Source: Alphaproteobacteria bacterium (GTDB lineage Bacteria > Pseudomonadota > Alphaproteobacteria > Rhodobacterales > Rhodobacteraceae). From it: a stretch of 47,101 nt of DNA. A model generated the notes under the pieces. It was given only the letters and a program-made list of their open reading frames with translations, was not told the DNA's origin and did not search any database. The stretch covers positions 1-47,101 of the forward strand of contig JAJRUE010000054.1 in the NCBI GenBank assembly GCA_024277955.1, written 5' to 3'. Below, one piece after another: positions 1 through 8,567 of the stretch (the stretch's first letter is position 1; the number at the start of each line of letters is the position of its first letter). The position numbers were made by a program, and so were the translations under genes.

Positions 1-1
1 C

Positions 2-121
2 GGCATGGGCGCGGAAATCGGCATCGCCACCGGCAAGATGCACGCCCGTGGCCCGGTGGGGGCGGAACAGCTGACCAGTTTCAAATACCTGGTGGAAGGC
101 GAGGGCGCCACGCGGGCCTAG
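2..121 (+). CDS. proA: Glutamate-5-semialdehyde dehydrogenase, C-terminal end (partial, runs off window start)
   Basis: Translation [39 protein letters not shown] matches the ProA C-terminal motif (GAEIGIxTxKxHARGPVGxExLTxxKY). Confidence 0.85.
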   Translation, partial: GMGAEIGIATGKMHARGPVGAEQLTSFKYLVEGEGATRA

Positions 122-122
122 A

Positions 123-274
123 GCATGTCGCGTCTGACTGAATTCACTTCGCCCGGGTCGCGCAGCGGCCCGGGCATGCGCCCGCCCGCCCCAAGGCGGG
201 CGCATTCGCGCCCACCCGGGCGGCCGCCTGCCCTCCGTCCGGAAACGAGGTGAATCCGATCAGGTGCGACAGGC
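123..274. repeat. MITE-like palindromic element R1
   Basis: 25-bp imperfect terminal inverted repeats (123-147 GCATGTCGCGTCTGACTGAATTCAC; 250-274, reverse complement GCCTGTCGCACCTGATCGGATTCAC; 19/25 identical); interior shared with copies near 6930 and 23379. Confidence 0.8.
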
Positions 275-320
275 ACTAGATTCGGGCGCCTGAGCCCCTC
301 CGCCCCGCAAGTGCAACGGG

Positions 321-365
321 GCAAGGTTTTTGCAAAAACCTTGCAAGGCGCTTGCAAGCGCCTTG
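321..365. terminator. Double palindrome between convergent proA and dcd; probable bidirectional terminator
   Basis: GCAAGGTTTTTGCAAAAACCTTGC (321-344) and CAAGGCGCTTGCAAGCGCCTTG (344-365), both perfect palindromes. Confidence 0.6.
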
Positions 366-387
366 GCCCAGGCCCGGCCGGGGGCGC

Positions 388-1473
388 TCAGGCCCGGAAG
401 TGTTTGGACAGTTTCAGCCCCTGGCCCTGGTAGTTCGACTTGATCCCGGCGCCATACAGGGTTTCGGGCAGGCTTTGCATCTGCTCATAGACCAGCCGGC
501 CCACCACCTGGGCGTGTTCCAGCACAAACGGCGCTTCGTGGCAGCGCACTTCCAGCACCCCGCGCGATCCCGCGCCCCCGGCGGCGGCGTGGCCAAAACC
601 GGGGTCGAAGAACCCGGCGTAATGCACCCGGAATTCGCCCACCATGGCCAGATAGGGCGCCATTTCGGCGGCGCAGTCGGGCGGGATATGCACCGCTTCC
701 CGGCTGACCAGGATGTAGAAGGCGCCGGGGTCCAGGATGATCCGGCCCCGCCTGGTGCGGATCTCCTCCCAGAACTCCGCCGGGTCATAGGCGCCGATCC
801 GGTCCAGGTCGATCACCCCGGAATGCGGCTTGGCGCGGTAGCCCACAAGGTCGCCGTCCCGGCCATCGCCGCCGGGCTGCAGGTCGACCGAAAACCCCAG
901 CCCGTCCGAGATAACCGCCTCTCCCGACACCAGCGCCACCTTGGCGTGGCGCGCGCGCAGGGCGTCGTCGTCCAGCACCGCCTGGCCCCGGCGGAACCGG
1001 ATCTGGTTCAGCCGCATCCCCGGCCGCACCAGGACCGAAAACGACCGCGGGCAGATCTCGGCGTAAAGCGGGCCGCTGTAGCCCGACGCCACCCGGTCGA
1101 ATTCCACGCCGCCATCGGTGATCATCCGGGTCAAGAGATCCAGCCGCCCGGTCGAGCTTTTGGCGTCGGCCACCGCCTGTACGCCCGCGGGCAGGGCCAG
1201 GCTTTCCATCAGCGGCACCACATAGACGCAGCCCTTTTCCAGCACCGCGCCATCGCTGAGGTCCACCCGGTGCATTTCGAATTCGCGCAGCCGGTCGCGC
1301 ACGGTCCCGCCCTGGCCCGCCAGGAAGGAGGCGCGCACCCGGTAGGCCATATCGCCCAGCCGCAGGTCCAGCGACGCCGGCTGCACCTGTTCGCGCGCCA
1401 CCGGCGCCGTGGCCCGGATCGCGCCGCTGTCGACAAGCCGGCGTATCGCGTGGTCTGGAAGAACGCCCGTCAT
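388..1473 (-). CDS. dcd: 2'-deoxycytidine 5'-triphosphate deaminase
   Basis: MTGVLPDHAIRRLVDSGAI...QPASLDLRLGDMAYRVRASFL...SSTGRLDLLTR; ORF track start moved to internal Met. Confidence 0.88.
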   Translation of the reverse strand: MTGVLPDHAIRRLVDSGAIRATAPVAREQVQPASLDLRLGDMAYRVRASFLAGQGGTVRDRLREFEMHRVDLSDGAVLEKGCVYVVPLMESLALPAGVQAVADAKSSTGRLDLLTRMITDGGVEFDRVASGYSGPLYAEICPRSFSVLVRPGMRLNQIRFRRGQAVLDDDALRARHAKVALVSGEAVISDGLGFSVDLQPGGDGRDGDLVGYRAKPHSGVIDLDRIGAYDPAEFWEEIRTRRGRIILDPGAFYILVSREAVHIPPDCAAEMAPYLAMVGEFRVHYAGFFDPGFGHAAAGGAGSRGVLEVRCHEAPFVLEHAQVVGRLVYEQMQSLPETLYGAGIKSNYQGQGLKLSKHFRA

Positions 1474-1576
1474 CGGTATCCGCCCCCCTGGACAGCCTGC
1501 CCGGCACACCGCGCATGGCGGCTGGTCAGACAAAACGCCCGCCGCCCTGGGGGCGGGGGCGTTGTCGTTGTGTTGG

Positions 1577-1650
1577 TCGGGCTAGCAGGACTCGAACCTG
1601 CGACCTTCCGTCCCCCAGACGGACGCGCTACCAGACTGCGCCATAGCCCG
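1577..1650 (-). tRNA. tRNA-Pro (anticodon GGG)
   Basis: Cloverleaf on reverse strand: CGGGCTA acceptor / TAGCCCG+A, anticodon loop CTGGGGG, T arm GCAGG-TTCGAGT-CCTGC. Confidence 0.95.
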
Positions 1651-1714
1651 ACTTGGGCCCCTAAATAATGCTTTTGCGCGCGGGGGCAAGCAGGAAAGAT
1701 CATCGCCGGTGGCT

Positions 1715-2842
1715 TCAGGTGTCGCTGCCGGATCCGGCGGGCTGCGCGTCCATGCGTTCGCGCAGCGCAACCAGCTTGTCATGCAGCGGGCGGAGCGCCG
1801 CCGGGTCGGGCCGGGCGCCGGCGGGGGCGCGGGCGGCGCGGCGCAACGCGCCGGTGATCAGCGGTGCCGCCGGCGGGGCCGATTCGTCCGTATCGTCGCT
1901 GGGCGGGTCTTCCGGGATCAAGGCCCCCATGCGCGGCGGCTGTTCCCCGGCAAGCGTTCTGGCGGCGCGGTAGCCGGTGACCGGCGGCTCGTCCGCGGGG
2001 GCTTGCGCTGCCGCGTCGTCCAGCAGATCGCCGCGCGGGCCGTAGCGGGGCGCGTCGCCGCCCTCGGGCGGCTGGGCCTGGGGAGGATGCGCGGCGGCGG
2101 GGGCCTGATCCGGGGCCGGATCGGCGGGCGGCGCGGTGGTTGTCTCGCCAGCCGGCTCGGCGGGTTTCAGGGGCACGACGTTTTCCGGCGCTTCGGGTTC
2201 CACGTCCACGGCCATCGGCGCGTCGTCGTCGGGCGTCTCCGCGGGCGTCTCTGCGGGCGCTGCGGGATCGGCGGGCGCGGCATCAGCGGAAGCGGCATTG
2301 GCGGGCGACGCCTCGGCCGGTGGCGGTGCCTCCGTCGCCGCGGCGGGCTGGGCGGGTTGCGAGGGCGGCGCGGGCGACAGGGCCGGGGCATCGGGCGCTG
2401 TTTCGGGCGGGGTTTCCGGCGGGGCCTCCGGGGCGGCTTCGGGCGGGGTTTCGCGGGCGGCTTCGGGGGCGGAGGCCCGGGGCGGGGCCTCGGTCGCGGT
2501 TGCCTCGATCACCTCGCCACCGGGCGGGGCCTGCAGGGTGCCATCGGCCCGGGCGCTGTCTTCGCCCGGCAGCGGCGGCGACATCTCGGACACGTGGCGC
2601 AGCCCTTCTTCGCGCAGCAGTTTCTGCACCCCGCGGATGGTCATGCCGTCATCGTGCAGCAGCTTGCGGATGCCGCCCAGCAGTTCCATGTCGCGGGGCC
2701 GGTAGTAGCGCCGCCCGCCGGCCCGCTTGACCGGCTTCACCTGGGCAAAGCGGCTTTCCCAGAAGCGCAGCACATGCGTCGGGATGCCAAGCCAGTCGGC
2801 CACTTCCGAGATGGTGCGAAAGGCGTCGGGCGACTTGTCCAT
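1715..2842 (-). CDS. MerR family transcriptional regulator with long Ala/Pro/Glu-rich C-terminal tail
   Basis: N-terminus [48 protein letters not shown] is a MerR wHTH; low-complexity tail. Confidence 0.88.
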   Translation of the reverse strand: MDKSPDAFRTISEVADWLGIPTHVLRFWESRFAQVKPVKRAGGRRYYRPRDMELLGGIRKLLHDDGMTIRGVQKLLREEGLRHVSEMSPPLPGEDSARADGTLQAPPGGEVIEATATEAPPRASAPEAARETPPEAAPEAPPETPPETAPDAPALSPAPPSQPAQPAAATEAPPPAEASPANAASADAAPADPAAPAETPAETPDDDAPMAVDVEPEAPENVVPLKPAEPAGETTTAPPADPAPDQAPAAAHPPQAQPPEGGDAPRYGPRGDLLDDAAAQAPADEPPVTGYRAARTLAGEQPPRMGALIPEDPPSDDTDESAPPAAPLITGALRRAARAPAGARPDPAALRPLHDKLVALRERMDAQPAGSGSDT

Positions 2843-2860
2843 CCGGCTGACCCTTACCTT

Positions 2861-3163
2861 TTATTTGCGGTTGCCGGCAGCGACCCGTTCTTTCATCAGT
2901 TGCGAAGGGCGGAAGGTCAGTACCCGGCGCGGAGAGATCGGCACTTCTTCCCCGGTCTTCGGGTTGCGGCCGACGCGGGCCGCCTTGTCGCGGACCTTGA
3001 AGGTGCCAAAGGACGAAATCTTGACCGTCTCGCCGGCCACCAGGGCGTCGGAAATGTGGTCGAGGACGGATTCGACCAACTGGGCCGATTCGTTGCGCGA
3101 CAGACCGACTTCGCGGAACACCGCTTCCGACAGATCCATCCTTGTCAAAGTGCCTTCGCTCAT
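2861..3163 (-). CDS. ihfA: Integration host factor subunit alpha
   Basis: [36 protein letters not shown]...[36 protein letters not shown]. Confidence 0.95.
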   Translation of the reverse strand: MSEGTLTRMDLSEAVFREVGLSRNESAQLVESVLDHISDALVAGETVKISSFGTFKVRDKAARVGRNPKTGEEVPISPRRVLTFRPSQLMKERVAAGNRK

Positions 3164-3262
3164 TCTATCCCCCTGTCTGGTTTTCAGAACCATAGGTCGC
3201 GGGCAATTTACGAGTCAATATCAAGACCTTGCCCAGCGCTGTTAATAGGCCATTTCCGGCCC

Positions 3263-4237
3263 CTACCAGCGCAAAACCACCGATCCCCAGGCCAAACCGC
3301 CGCCGATCGCCTCGAGCAGCAGCACATCGCCGGGCTGAAACTTGCCCGCCTGCTTGCCATGCGCCAGCGCCAGGGGAATCGATGCGGCCGAGGTATTGCC
3401 GTGATCCTGGAGCGTCACGATCACCCGCTCCATCGGCAGGCCCAGCTTTTTGGCGGTGCCGGCGATGATGCGGATATTGGCCTGGTGGGGCACGATCCAG
3501 TCCAGGTCGCCGTCGCCGAGACCGGCGCGTTCCAGCGATGCGCGCGCGGTTTCGGCCAGCTTGTTCACCGCCTGCTTGAACAGCTCGGGGCCCTGCATCT
3601 TGAGCACCCCGACCGTGCCGGTGGACGACACCCCGCCATCCACATAGAGCAGTTCGCGCTGGCTGCCGTCGGAATTCAGATCCACCGACAGGATGCCCCG
3701 GTCGGCCGGCGTTCCGTCGCCCTCGGCGGCTTCCAGCACCAGCGCCCCGGCGCCGTCGCCGAACAGCACGCAGGTGGCCCGGTCGGTGAAATCGAGGATC
3801 CGCGAAAAGGTTTCGGCGCCGATGATCAGCACCCGGCGCGCCTGGCCCGAGATGATCAGCGCATTGGCATTGGCCAGCGCAAAGATGAACCCGGCGCAGA
3901 CCGCCTGCACGTCAAAGGCGTAGCTGGCGCGCGCGCCGATCTTTTCCTGCACGATGGTGGCGGTCGAGGGAAAGGTCAGATCCGGGGTCGAGGTGGCGAG
4001 AATGATCGCGTCGATGTCCGAGGCCTCAAGCCCGGCGTCGTCCAGCGCCCGGCGCGCCGCGATCGCCGCCATGTCGGACGTGGTTTCGCCCTGGGCCGCG
4101 AAATGCCGGCGTTCGATACCGCTGCGGGTGCGGATCCATTCGTCGGATGTGTCCAGGGTCCTGGTGAATTCGTCGTTTTCCACCACCCGCTCGGGCAGGT
4201 AATGCCCCAGGCCCCGCACCACTGCCCGCACCGTCAT
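3263..4237 (-). CDS. fabH: Beta-ketoacyl-ACP synthase III
   Basis: RAVVRGLGHYLPERVVEN...IRTRSGIERRHFA...QAVCAGFIFAL...VPHQANIRI...DHGNTSAASIPLAL. Confidence 0.96.
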   Translation of the reverse strand: MTVRAVVRGLGHYLPERVVENDEFTRTLDTSDEWIRTRSGIERRHFAAQGETTSDMAAIAARRALDDAGLEASDIDAIILATSTPDLTFPSTATIVQEKIGARASYAFDVQAVCAGFIFALANANALIISGQARRVLIIGAETFSRILDFTDRATCVLFGDGAGALVLEAAEGDGTPADRGILSVDLNSDGSQRELLYVDGGVSSTGTVGVLKMQGPELFKQAVNKLAETARASLERAGLGDGDLDWIVPHQANIRIIAGTAKKLGLPMERVIVTLQDHGNTSAASIPLALAHGKQAGKFQPGDVLLLEAIGGGLAWGSVVLRW

Positions 4238-4240
4238 TGC

Positions 4241-5365
4241 CTATGCACCACTGTTATTGTTGTTTTCGTCTTCGTTCCCGGCGTCATTGTGGCCCGGCAC
4301 CCCGGCCGATGCAACCCGCGCCGCCAGCCGTTCCTGAAAGCCGCCCTGGGCCAGTTGCGCCGCCAGTCCGACCGCCGCCGCCACCCCGGTTTCGTCGGCC
4401 GAGCCGTGCGACTTGATCACCGTGCCGTTCAGCCCCAGGAACACCCCGCCGTTGACCCGGCGCGGGTCGATCCGCCGGTTCAGCCGCTTGAGCGAGCTCA
4501 GCGCCAGCAGCGCCGCGATCCGGGCAAAGGGCGTGGCCTTGAAGGCCTGGCGCAGCAGTTCTCCGATCAGGCTGGCGGTGCCTTCGCCGGTCTTCAGCGC
4601 CACATTGCCGGTAAAGCCGTCGGTCACGATCACGTCCACCCGGTCCGACGGAATATCGCCGCCCTCGACAAAGCCCAGATAGTCGAAAGCGCCAAGGTCG
4701 GCCTTTTCGGCGATCAGCTCGTTTGCGCTTTTCAGTTCCGGGCGGCCCTTGTGTTCTTCGGTGCCGACGTTCAGCAGCCCGACCCGCGGGCGCGCCAGCC
4801 CCAGCCCGTTGCGCGCATAGGACGCGCCCATCAGCGCATATTGCAGCAGGTCGCATTCGTCGGCGCGGATATCGGCGCCCACGTCCAGCATGATGTTGAA
4901 ACCGCCCGGATTGCGCGACGGCCACAGGCAGGCGATCGCCGGGCGGTTGACGCCGGGCAGCTTGCGCAGCCGGATCATGGAAATCGCCATCAGCGCGCCG
5001 GTGTTGCCGCACGACACCGCGACCGAAGCCTGGCCGTCGCGCACGCATTCGATCGCCGACCACATCGAAGTGTCCTTGCCGTTGCGCAACACGTGGCTGG
5101 GCTTGTCTTCCATCGACACCACGGCGCGCGCGTCGCGGATCTCGCAGCGCCCGGCCAGCACCCGGCGCTTGTCCACCAGCGGGCGCAGCACCTCTTCCGG
5201 GCCATGCAGCACGAAACCGGTGCCGGCCATTTTCGCGGCCGACAGCGCAACGCCGGCAACCACGGCTGCCGGCCCGCGATCGCCACCCATCGCGTCTACG
5301 GAAATGATCGTGCGTGGCGCAGCACCGGTGCCGGGCGAAACGAGGTTATTGTCGTTGGCCGTCAT
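4241..5365 (-). CDS. plsX: Phosphate acyltransferase PlsX
   Basis: ISVDAMGGDRGPAAVVAGV...SCGNTGALMAIS...VTDGFTGNVALKTGEG. Confidence 0.95.
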   Translation of the reverse strand: MTANDNNLVSPGTGAAPRTIISVDAMGGDRGPAAVVAGVALSAAKMAGTGFVLHGPEEVLRPLVDKRRVLAGRCEIRDARAVVSMEDKPSHVLRNGKDTSMWSAIECVRDGQASVAVSCGNTGALMAISMIRLRKLPGVNRPAIACLWPSRNPGGFNIMLDVGADIRADECDLLQYALMGASYARNGLGLARPRVGLLNVGTEEHKGRPELKSANELIAEKADLGAFDYLGFVEGGDIPSDRVDVIVTDGFTGNVALKTGEGTASLIGELLRQAFKATPFARIAALLALSSLKRLNRRIDPRRVNGGVFLGLNGTVIKSHGSADETGVAAAVGLAAQLAQGGFQERLAARVASAGVPGHNDAGNEDENNNNSGA

Positions 5366-5390
5366 GCCGGGGCTGCCGCCGGACCGGCGC

Positions 5391-5600
5391 TTAGGCCGCG
5401 TCTTCGTCGTCGAAGTCGATTTCGTCAGCAATCGCCACGACTTCGCGTTCGGCGTAGTGGCCGCAGGACGGGCACACGTGATGCGGACGCTTCAGTTCGC
5501 CGCATTCCGGGCACTCGGCCGGGTTGCCGGCAACCAGCGCATCATGGGCACGGCGCATGTTGCGCTTGGAGCGGGTAATCTTGTTCTGAGGGACAGCCAT
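5391..5600 (-). CDS. rpmF: 50S ribosomal protein L32
   Basis: [22 protein letters not shown]...[25 protein letters not shown]. Confidence 0.97.
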   Translation of the reverse strand: MAVPQNKITRSKRNMRRAHDALVAGNPAECPECGELKRPHHVCPSCGHYAEREVVAIADEIDFDDEDAA

Positions 5601-5767
5601 GTCACAAACCTCGGGCTATTCGGGGCATGGCCCCAGGTGAATTCAGGTCTTTCAAGGGTCTTACGCGTTCGTTTCGCCCCTGTCCAACCTATCTTGTAAA
5701 CGAGGCCGGGAACATACTGCGATTTTCCCCACGCGCAAGGCTTTTCTTGGCGGCTTGCGCGGCGGCT

Positions 5768-6331
5768 TCAGCCCTTGTCGCCAGACAGCTTGTCGCGCAG
5801 TTCCTGCAGGGCCGCAAAGGGCTTTACGTCGTCGTCGCTCAGCGGCTGCTTTCCCGGCTCGGTAAAGCTGGCGCGCTCCAGCTCGGCCCCCGGCGCGCGG
5901 GGAAACAGCGGCAGCGCCAGCGCCAGCGCTTCCACCATGACGCGGCCCGGATCGATGCTGTCGCCCAGTTCTTCGAGTGTGTCGTCGGCGGGCATTTCCA
6001 CTTCGCTGCCGGCTTCGAACTGCGGCAGATCGCGGCGAAACTCGCGGCGCACATCTTCGTCGATGCGGGTGGTGACCGGCGCCAGCGTGACGACGCAGGG
6101 CTGCACGACCGTGGCCCCAAGCCGGCCCGCCAGTTCCCAGTAGTCCGGGCCCAGCGGGCGGATTTCGCCGCTGAAGCTGAGCTTTGACAGCGATGTCAGG
6201 TCCAGCGCGGCGGCGATTTCGCGCAGCATTGCCGGCGCCGGGCGGATCGAGAACCGGGTCGGTTTGCGGGTTGGCAGGCTGGCCACGCGCAAAGCCTGGC
6301 TCCAGGGTTCGGAAGCGGTCGCGGCGGTCAT
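5768..6331 (-). CDS. DUF177 / YceD family protein
   Basis: Position upstream of rpmF-plsX-fabH and YceD-like sequence (VQPCVVTLAPVTTRIDEDVRREFRRDL...DPGRVMVEALALALPLFPRAPGAE). Confidence 0.85.
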   Translation of the reverse strand: MTAATASEPWSQALRVASLPTRKPTRFSIRPAPAMLREIAAALDLTSLSKLSFSGEIRPLGPDYWELAGRLGATVVQPCVVTLAPVTTRIDEDVRREFRRDLPQFEAGSEVEMPADDTLEELGDSIDPGRVMVEALALALPLFPRAPGAELERASFTEPGKQPLSDDDVKPFAALQELRDKLSGDKG

Positions 6332-6408
6332 GGCAAGCCTTCTTGAACAGGATCGAAACCTTCTGTAAGCCGGATAAAAGGCATGCGGCCACATGGCAAG
6401 GGGGCAAA

Positions 6409-6855
6409 ATGGCGGGATTGGGCAGGTGGATCGGCAAGTGGGGCGCGATCGCAGCCGTGCTTCTGCTGGCCGGATGCAGCGCGCAGTTCAGGAACCACGG
6501 CTATGTGCCCGACGAAGCGGCGCTGGCCAATATTGCCGTGGGCCGCGACACGCGCGACAGCGTCGCCCGGCTGATCGGCGCCCCGAGCGTGTCGGCGCTG
6601 GTGGGGGACGGTGCTTGGTACTATGTGGAAAGCCGCTTCAAGACCGTCGCCTGGATGGCGCCCAGGGAAGTCGACCGGGTGGTGGTGGCGATCAGCTTCG
6701 ACCGCGCCGGGCGGGTGGCGAATATCGAGAAGTTCGGGCTTGAGGACGGGGCGATCGTGACGCTTTCGCGCCGGGTGACCAAGACCACCTCGGACCGCAT
6801 CCCGTTCCTGCGCAAGGTCTTTGGCAATCTCGCCCAGGGCGGGCTGTTCAAGTAG
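6409..6855 (+). CDS. bamE: Outer membrane protein assembly factor BamE (lipoprotein)
   Basis: Lipobox LLLAGC; FRNHGYVPDEAALANIAVGRDTRDSVARLIGAPS...GAWYYVESRFK. Confidence 0.85.
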   Translation: MAGLGRWIGKWGAIAAVLLLAGCSAQFRNHGYVPDEAALANIAVGRDTRDSVARLIGAPSVSALVGDGAWYYVESRFKTVAWMAPREVDRVVVAISFDRAGRVANIEKFGLEDGAIVTLSRRVTKTTSDRIPFLRKVFGNLAQGGLFK

Positions 6856-6929
6856 CGCAATCCGGGCGGTGGCATTCGCCTGGGGCGACGCTCTTGGTGC
6901 GCCATTTCTAACGCGATTCCCTAGTGTTG

Positions 6930-7113
6930 GAGTCTGTCGTACCTGATCGGGTCCGCCTCTTCTCCAGACGGAGGGCAGGCGGCCGCCCGGGTGGGCGCGA
7001 ATGCGCCCGCCGTTGCGCTGGAAGCGCACCAAAGGTGCGACGGGGCGGGCGGGCGCATGCCCGGGCCGTTGCGCGACCCGGGCTCAGTGAATTCAGTCAG
7101 ACGCGACGCGCTC
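6930..7113. repeat. MITE-like palindromic element R2 (opposite orientation to R1, with extra apical hairpins)
   Basis: Shares GACGGAGGGCAGGCGGCCGCCCGGGTGGGCGCGAATGCGCCCGCC and GGGGCGGGCGGGCGCATGCCCGGGCCG with the R1 complement; TIR-like ends. Confidence 0.75.
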
Positions 7114-7145
7114 GAGCCGTGCCAACCGTTTCAGGCAGGGGGGGC

Positions 7146-7595
7146 TTACCCGTCCTGTTCCCCGTGCGGCACGAAGCGCAGCGCCACGCCGTTCATGCAG
7201 TAGCGCAGCCCCGTCGGTTGCGGCCCGTCGTCAAAGACATGGCCCAGATGGGCCTCGCAGCGGGCGCAATGCACTTCGGTCCGGCGCATGAACAGCTTGC
7301 GGTCCTGCGACGTGGCGATGCTGTCCGCGCCCAGCGGTTGCCAGAACGACGGCCAGCCGGTGCCGCTGTCGTATTTCGCCGCCGCGTCAAACAGCGGCTG
7401 GCCGCAGCAGACGCAGACGAACTGCCCGGGCCGGTCGGGAAAATCATCATGGCTGAAGGCGCGTTCGGTGGCGTGGCGGCGCGTCACCTGGTAGACCAGC
7501 GGCGACAGCTGCGCGCGCCATTGCTCGTCGGTTTTGGTGATCCGGTCCGGGGCGGTCTCGGGCTGGGGCGCGCGGGGCTTGGATTTGTCGGGCAT
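7146..7595 (-). CDS. msrB: Peptide-methionine (R)-S-oxide reductase
   Basis: VTRRHATERAFSHD...FVCVCCGQPLFDAAAKYDSGTGWPSFWQP...RTEVHCARCEAHLGHVFDDGP...RYCMNGVAL. Confidence 0.95.
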   Translation of the reverse strand: MPDKSKPRAPQPETAPDRITKTDEQWRAQLSPLVYQVTRRHATERAFSHDDFPDRPGQFVCVCCGQPLFDAAAKYDSGTGWPSFWQPLGADSIATSQDRKLFMRRTEVHCARCEAHLGHVFDDGPQPTGLRYCMNGVALRFVPHGEQDG

Positions 7596-7694
7596 CGTGG
7601 CCGGGGTCCTCGGGTCTGTTGGCTTGCGCTTGTGCAGGGCGCGGCGAAGGCTCATAACTGGGGCGCAACTGGCCCCGGATCAAGAGATACTGCG

Positions 7695-8558
7695 TTGTTC
7701 ACCGCTGCAAATCAACGTGCGAATGGACGCTATCGCTTGCGGCTGGCGCGCTCGGAGGGCGACATGCGCGCCATCGGGCACCTGCGCTACCGCTGTTTTC
7801 GCGCGCGCGCCGGCGCGGTTCTGCCGGGCGGGCTGGACCTGGACCGGTTCGACCGCACCAGCCTGCAGATCGTCGTCGAGGACCGCGTTTCGGGCGGCAT
7901 CGCGGGCTGTTTCCGGCTGGCGGTCCACCGGCCCGGCGGCGCGGTCCGCCGGGGCTACAGCGGCCAGTTCTACGACCTGGGCGGGCTGGCGCGCTATCCC
8001 GGCGTCATTGGCGAGGTGGGGCGGTTCTGCACAGCGCCGGGCAGGTATGACCCGGACATCTGGCGCCTGGCGCTGGCCGGGCTGGGGCGGCTGGTGGAAG
8101 ACCACGGCATCGGACTGCTGATGGGCTGCACCTCGTTTCCCGGCGCCGACGGGGAGGGGCTGGACCGGCGGTTCGCGCGGCTGATGCGCGACCATGGCGC
8201 GCCCGAGCCGTGGCGTCCGCGCATCGGCGCGCCGGAAATCCTGCGCTTTGCAGCTGGCGGGGACACAGCCGCCGCGCGCCAAAGCAAGACTCCTCAGGTG
8301 GCGCTGCCGCCGCTGCTGCGCTTCTACCTCGGGCTTGGCGGCTGGGTCAGCGATCACGCGGTGATCGACCGGGATCTGGACACGCTGCACGTCTTCACCG
8401 GGGTCGAGATCGCCCGCATCCCCGCCGCCTGGCGGCGCTTCCTGACCGGCAGCGCCAATGGGGCGGCCCCCAACAGCCCAACACCCGGCACCCCGCCACC
8501 TGACGCACTCGGACAGCCGCGCGGCTTGCACGTTGACGCCGCAGGCCCGGCGGTATAG
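7695..8558 (+). CDS. GNAT-family L-ornithine N(alpha)-acyltransferase (OlsB-like); start uncertain (TTG 7695 or ATG 7764)
   Basis: RLARSEGDMRAIGHLRYRCFRA...FDRTSLQIVVEDRVSGGIAGCFRL...GEVGRFC...LLMGCTSFPGAD; C-terminus HVFTGVEIARIPAAWRRFL. Confidence 0.75.
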   Translation: MFTAANQRANGRYRLRLARSEGDMRAIGHLRYRCFRARAGAVLPGGLDLDRFDRTSLQIVVEDRVSGGIAGCFRLAVHRPGGAVRRGYSGQFYDLGGLARYPGVIGEVGRFCTAPGRYDPDIWRLALAGLGRLVEDHGIGLLMGCTSFPGADGEGLDRRFARLMRDHGAPEPWRPRIGAPEILRFAAGGDTAAARQSKTPQVALPPLLRFYLGLGGWVSDHAVIDRDLDTLHVFTGVEIARIPAAWRRFLTGSANGAAPNSPTPGTPPPDALGQPRGLHVDAAGPAV

Positions 8559-8567
8559 CCCGCAGCC

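Noticed and set aside
118-357. 79-aa reverse ORF, and its look-alike at 6991-7203
   Set aside because: Both are translations of the R-family repeat (shared GAGGRMPGPLRDPG...VNSVRRD); better explained as a non-coding element.
352-1668. 438-aa + strand ORF
   Set aside because: Antisense shadow of dcd and the tRNA-Pro; no recognisable domain.
1709-5578. 1289-aa + strand ORF
   Set aside because: Antisense to merR, ihfA, fabH and plsX; Gly/Arg/His-rich composition typical of GC-rich non-coding frames.
6924-7690. N-terminal extension of the 544-aa ORF
   Set aside because: It runs through repeat R2 and the msrB antisense; the real acyltransferase start is near 7695 or 7764.
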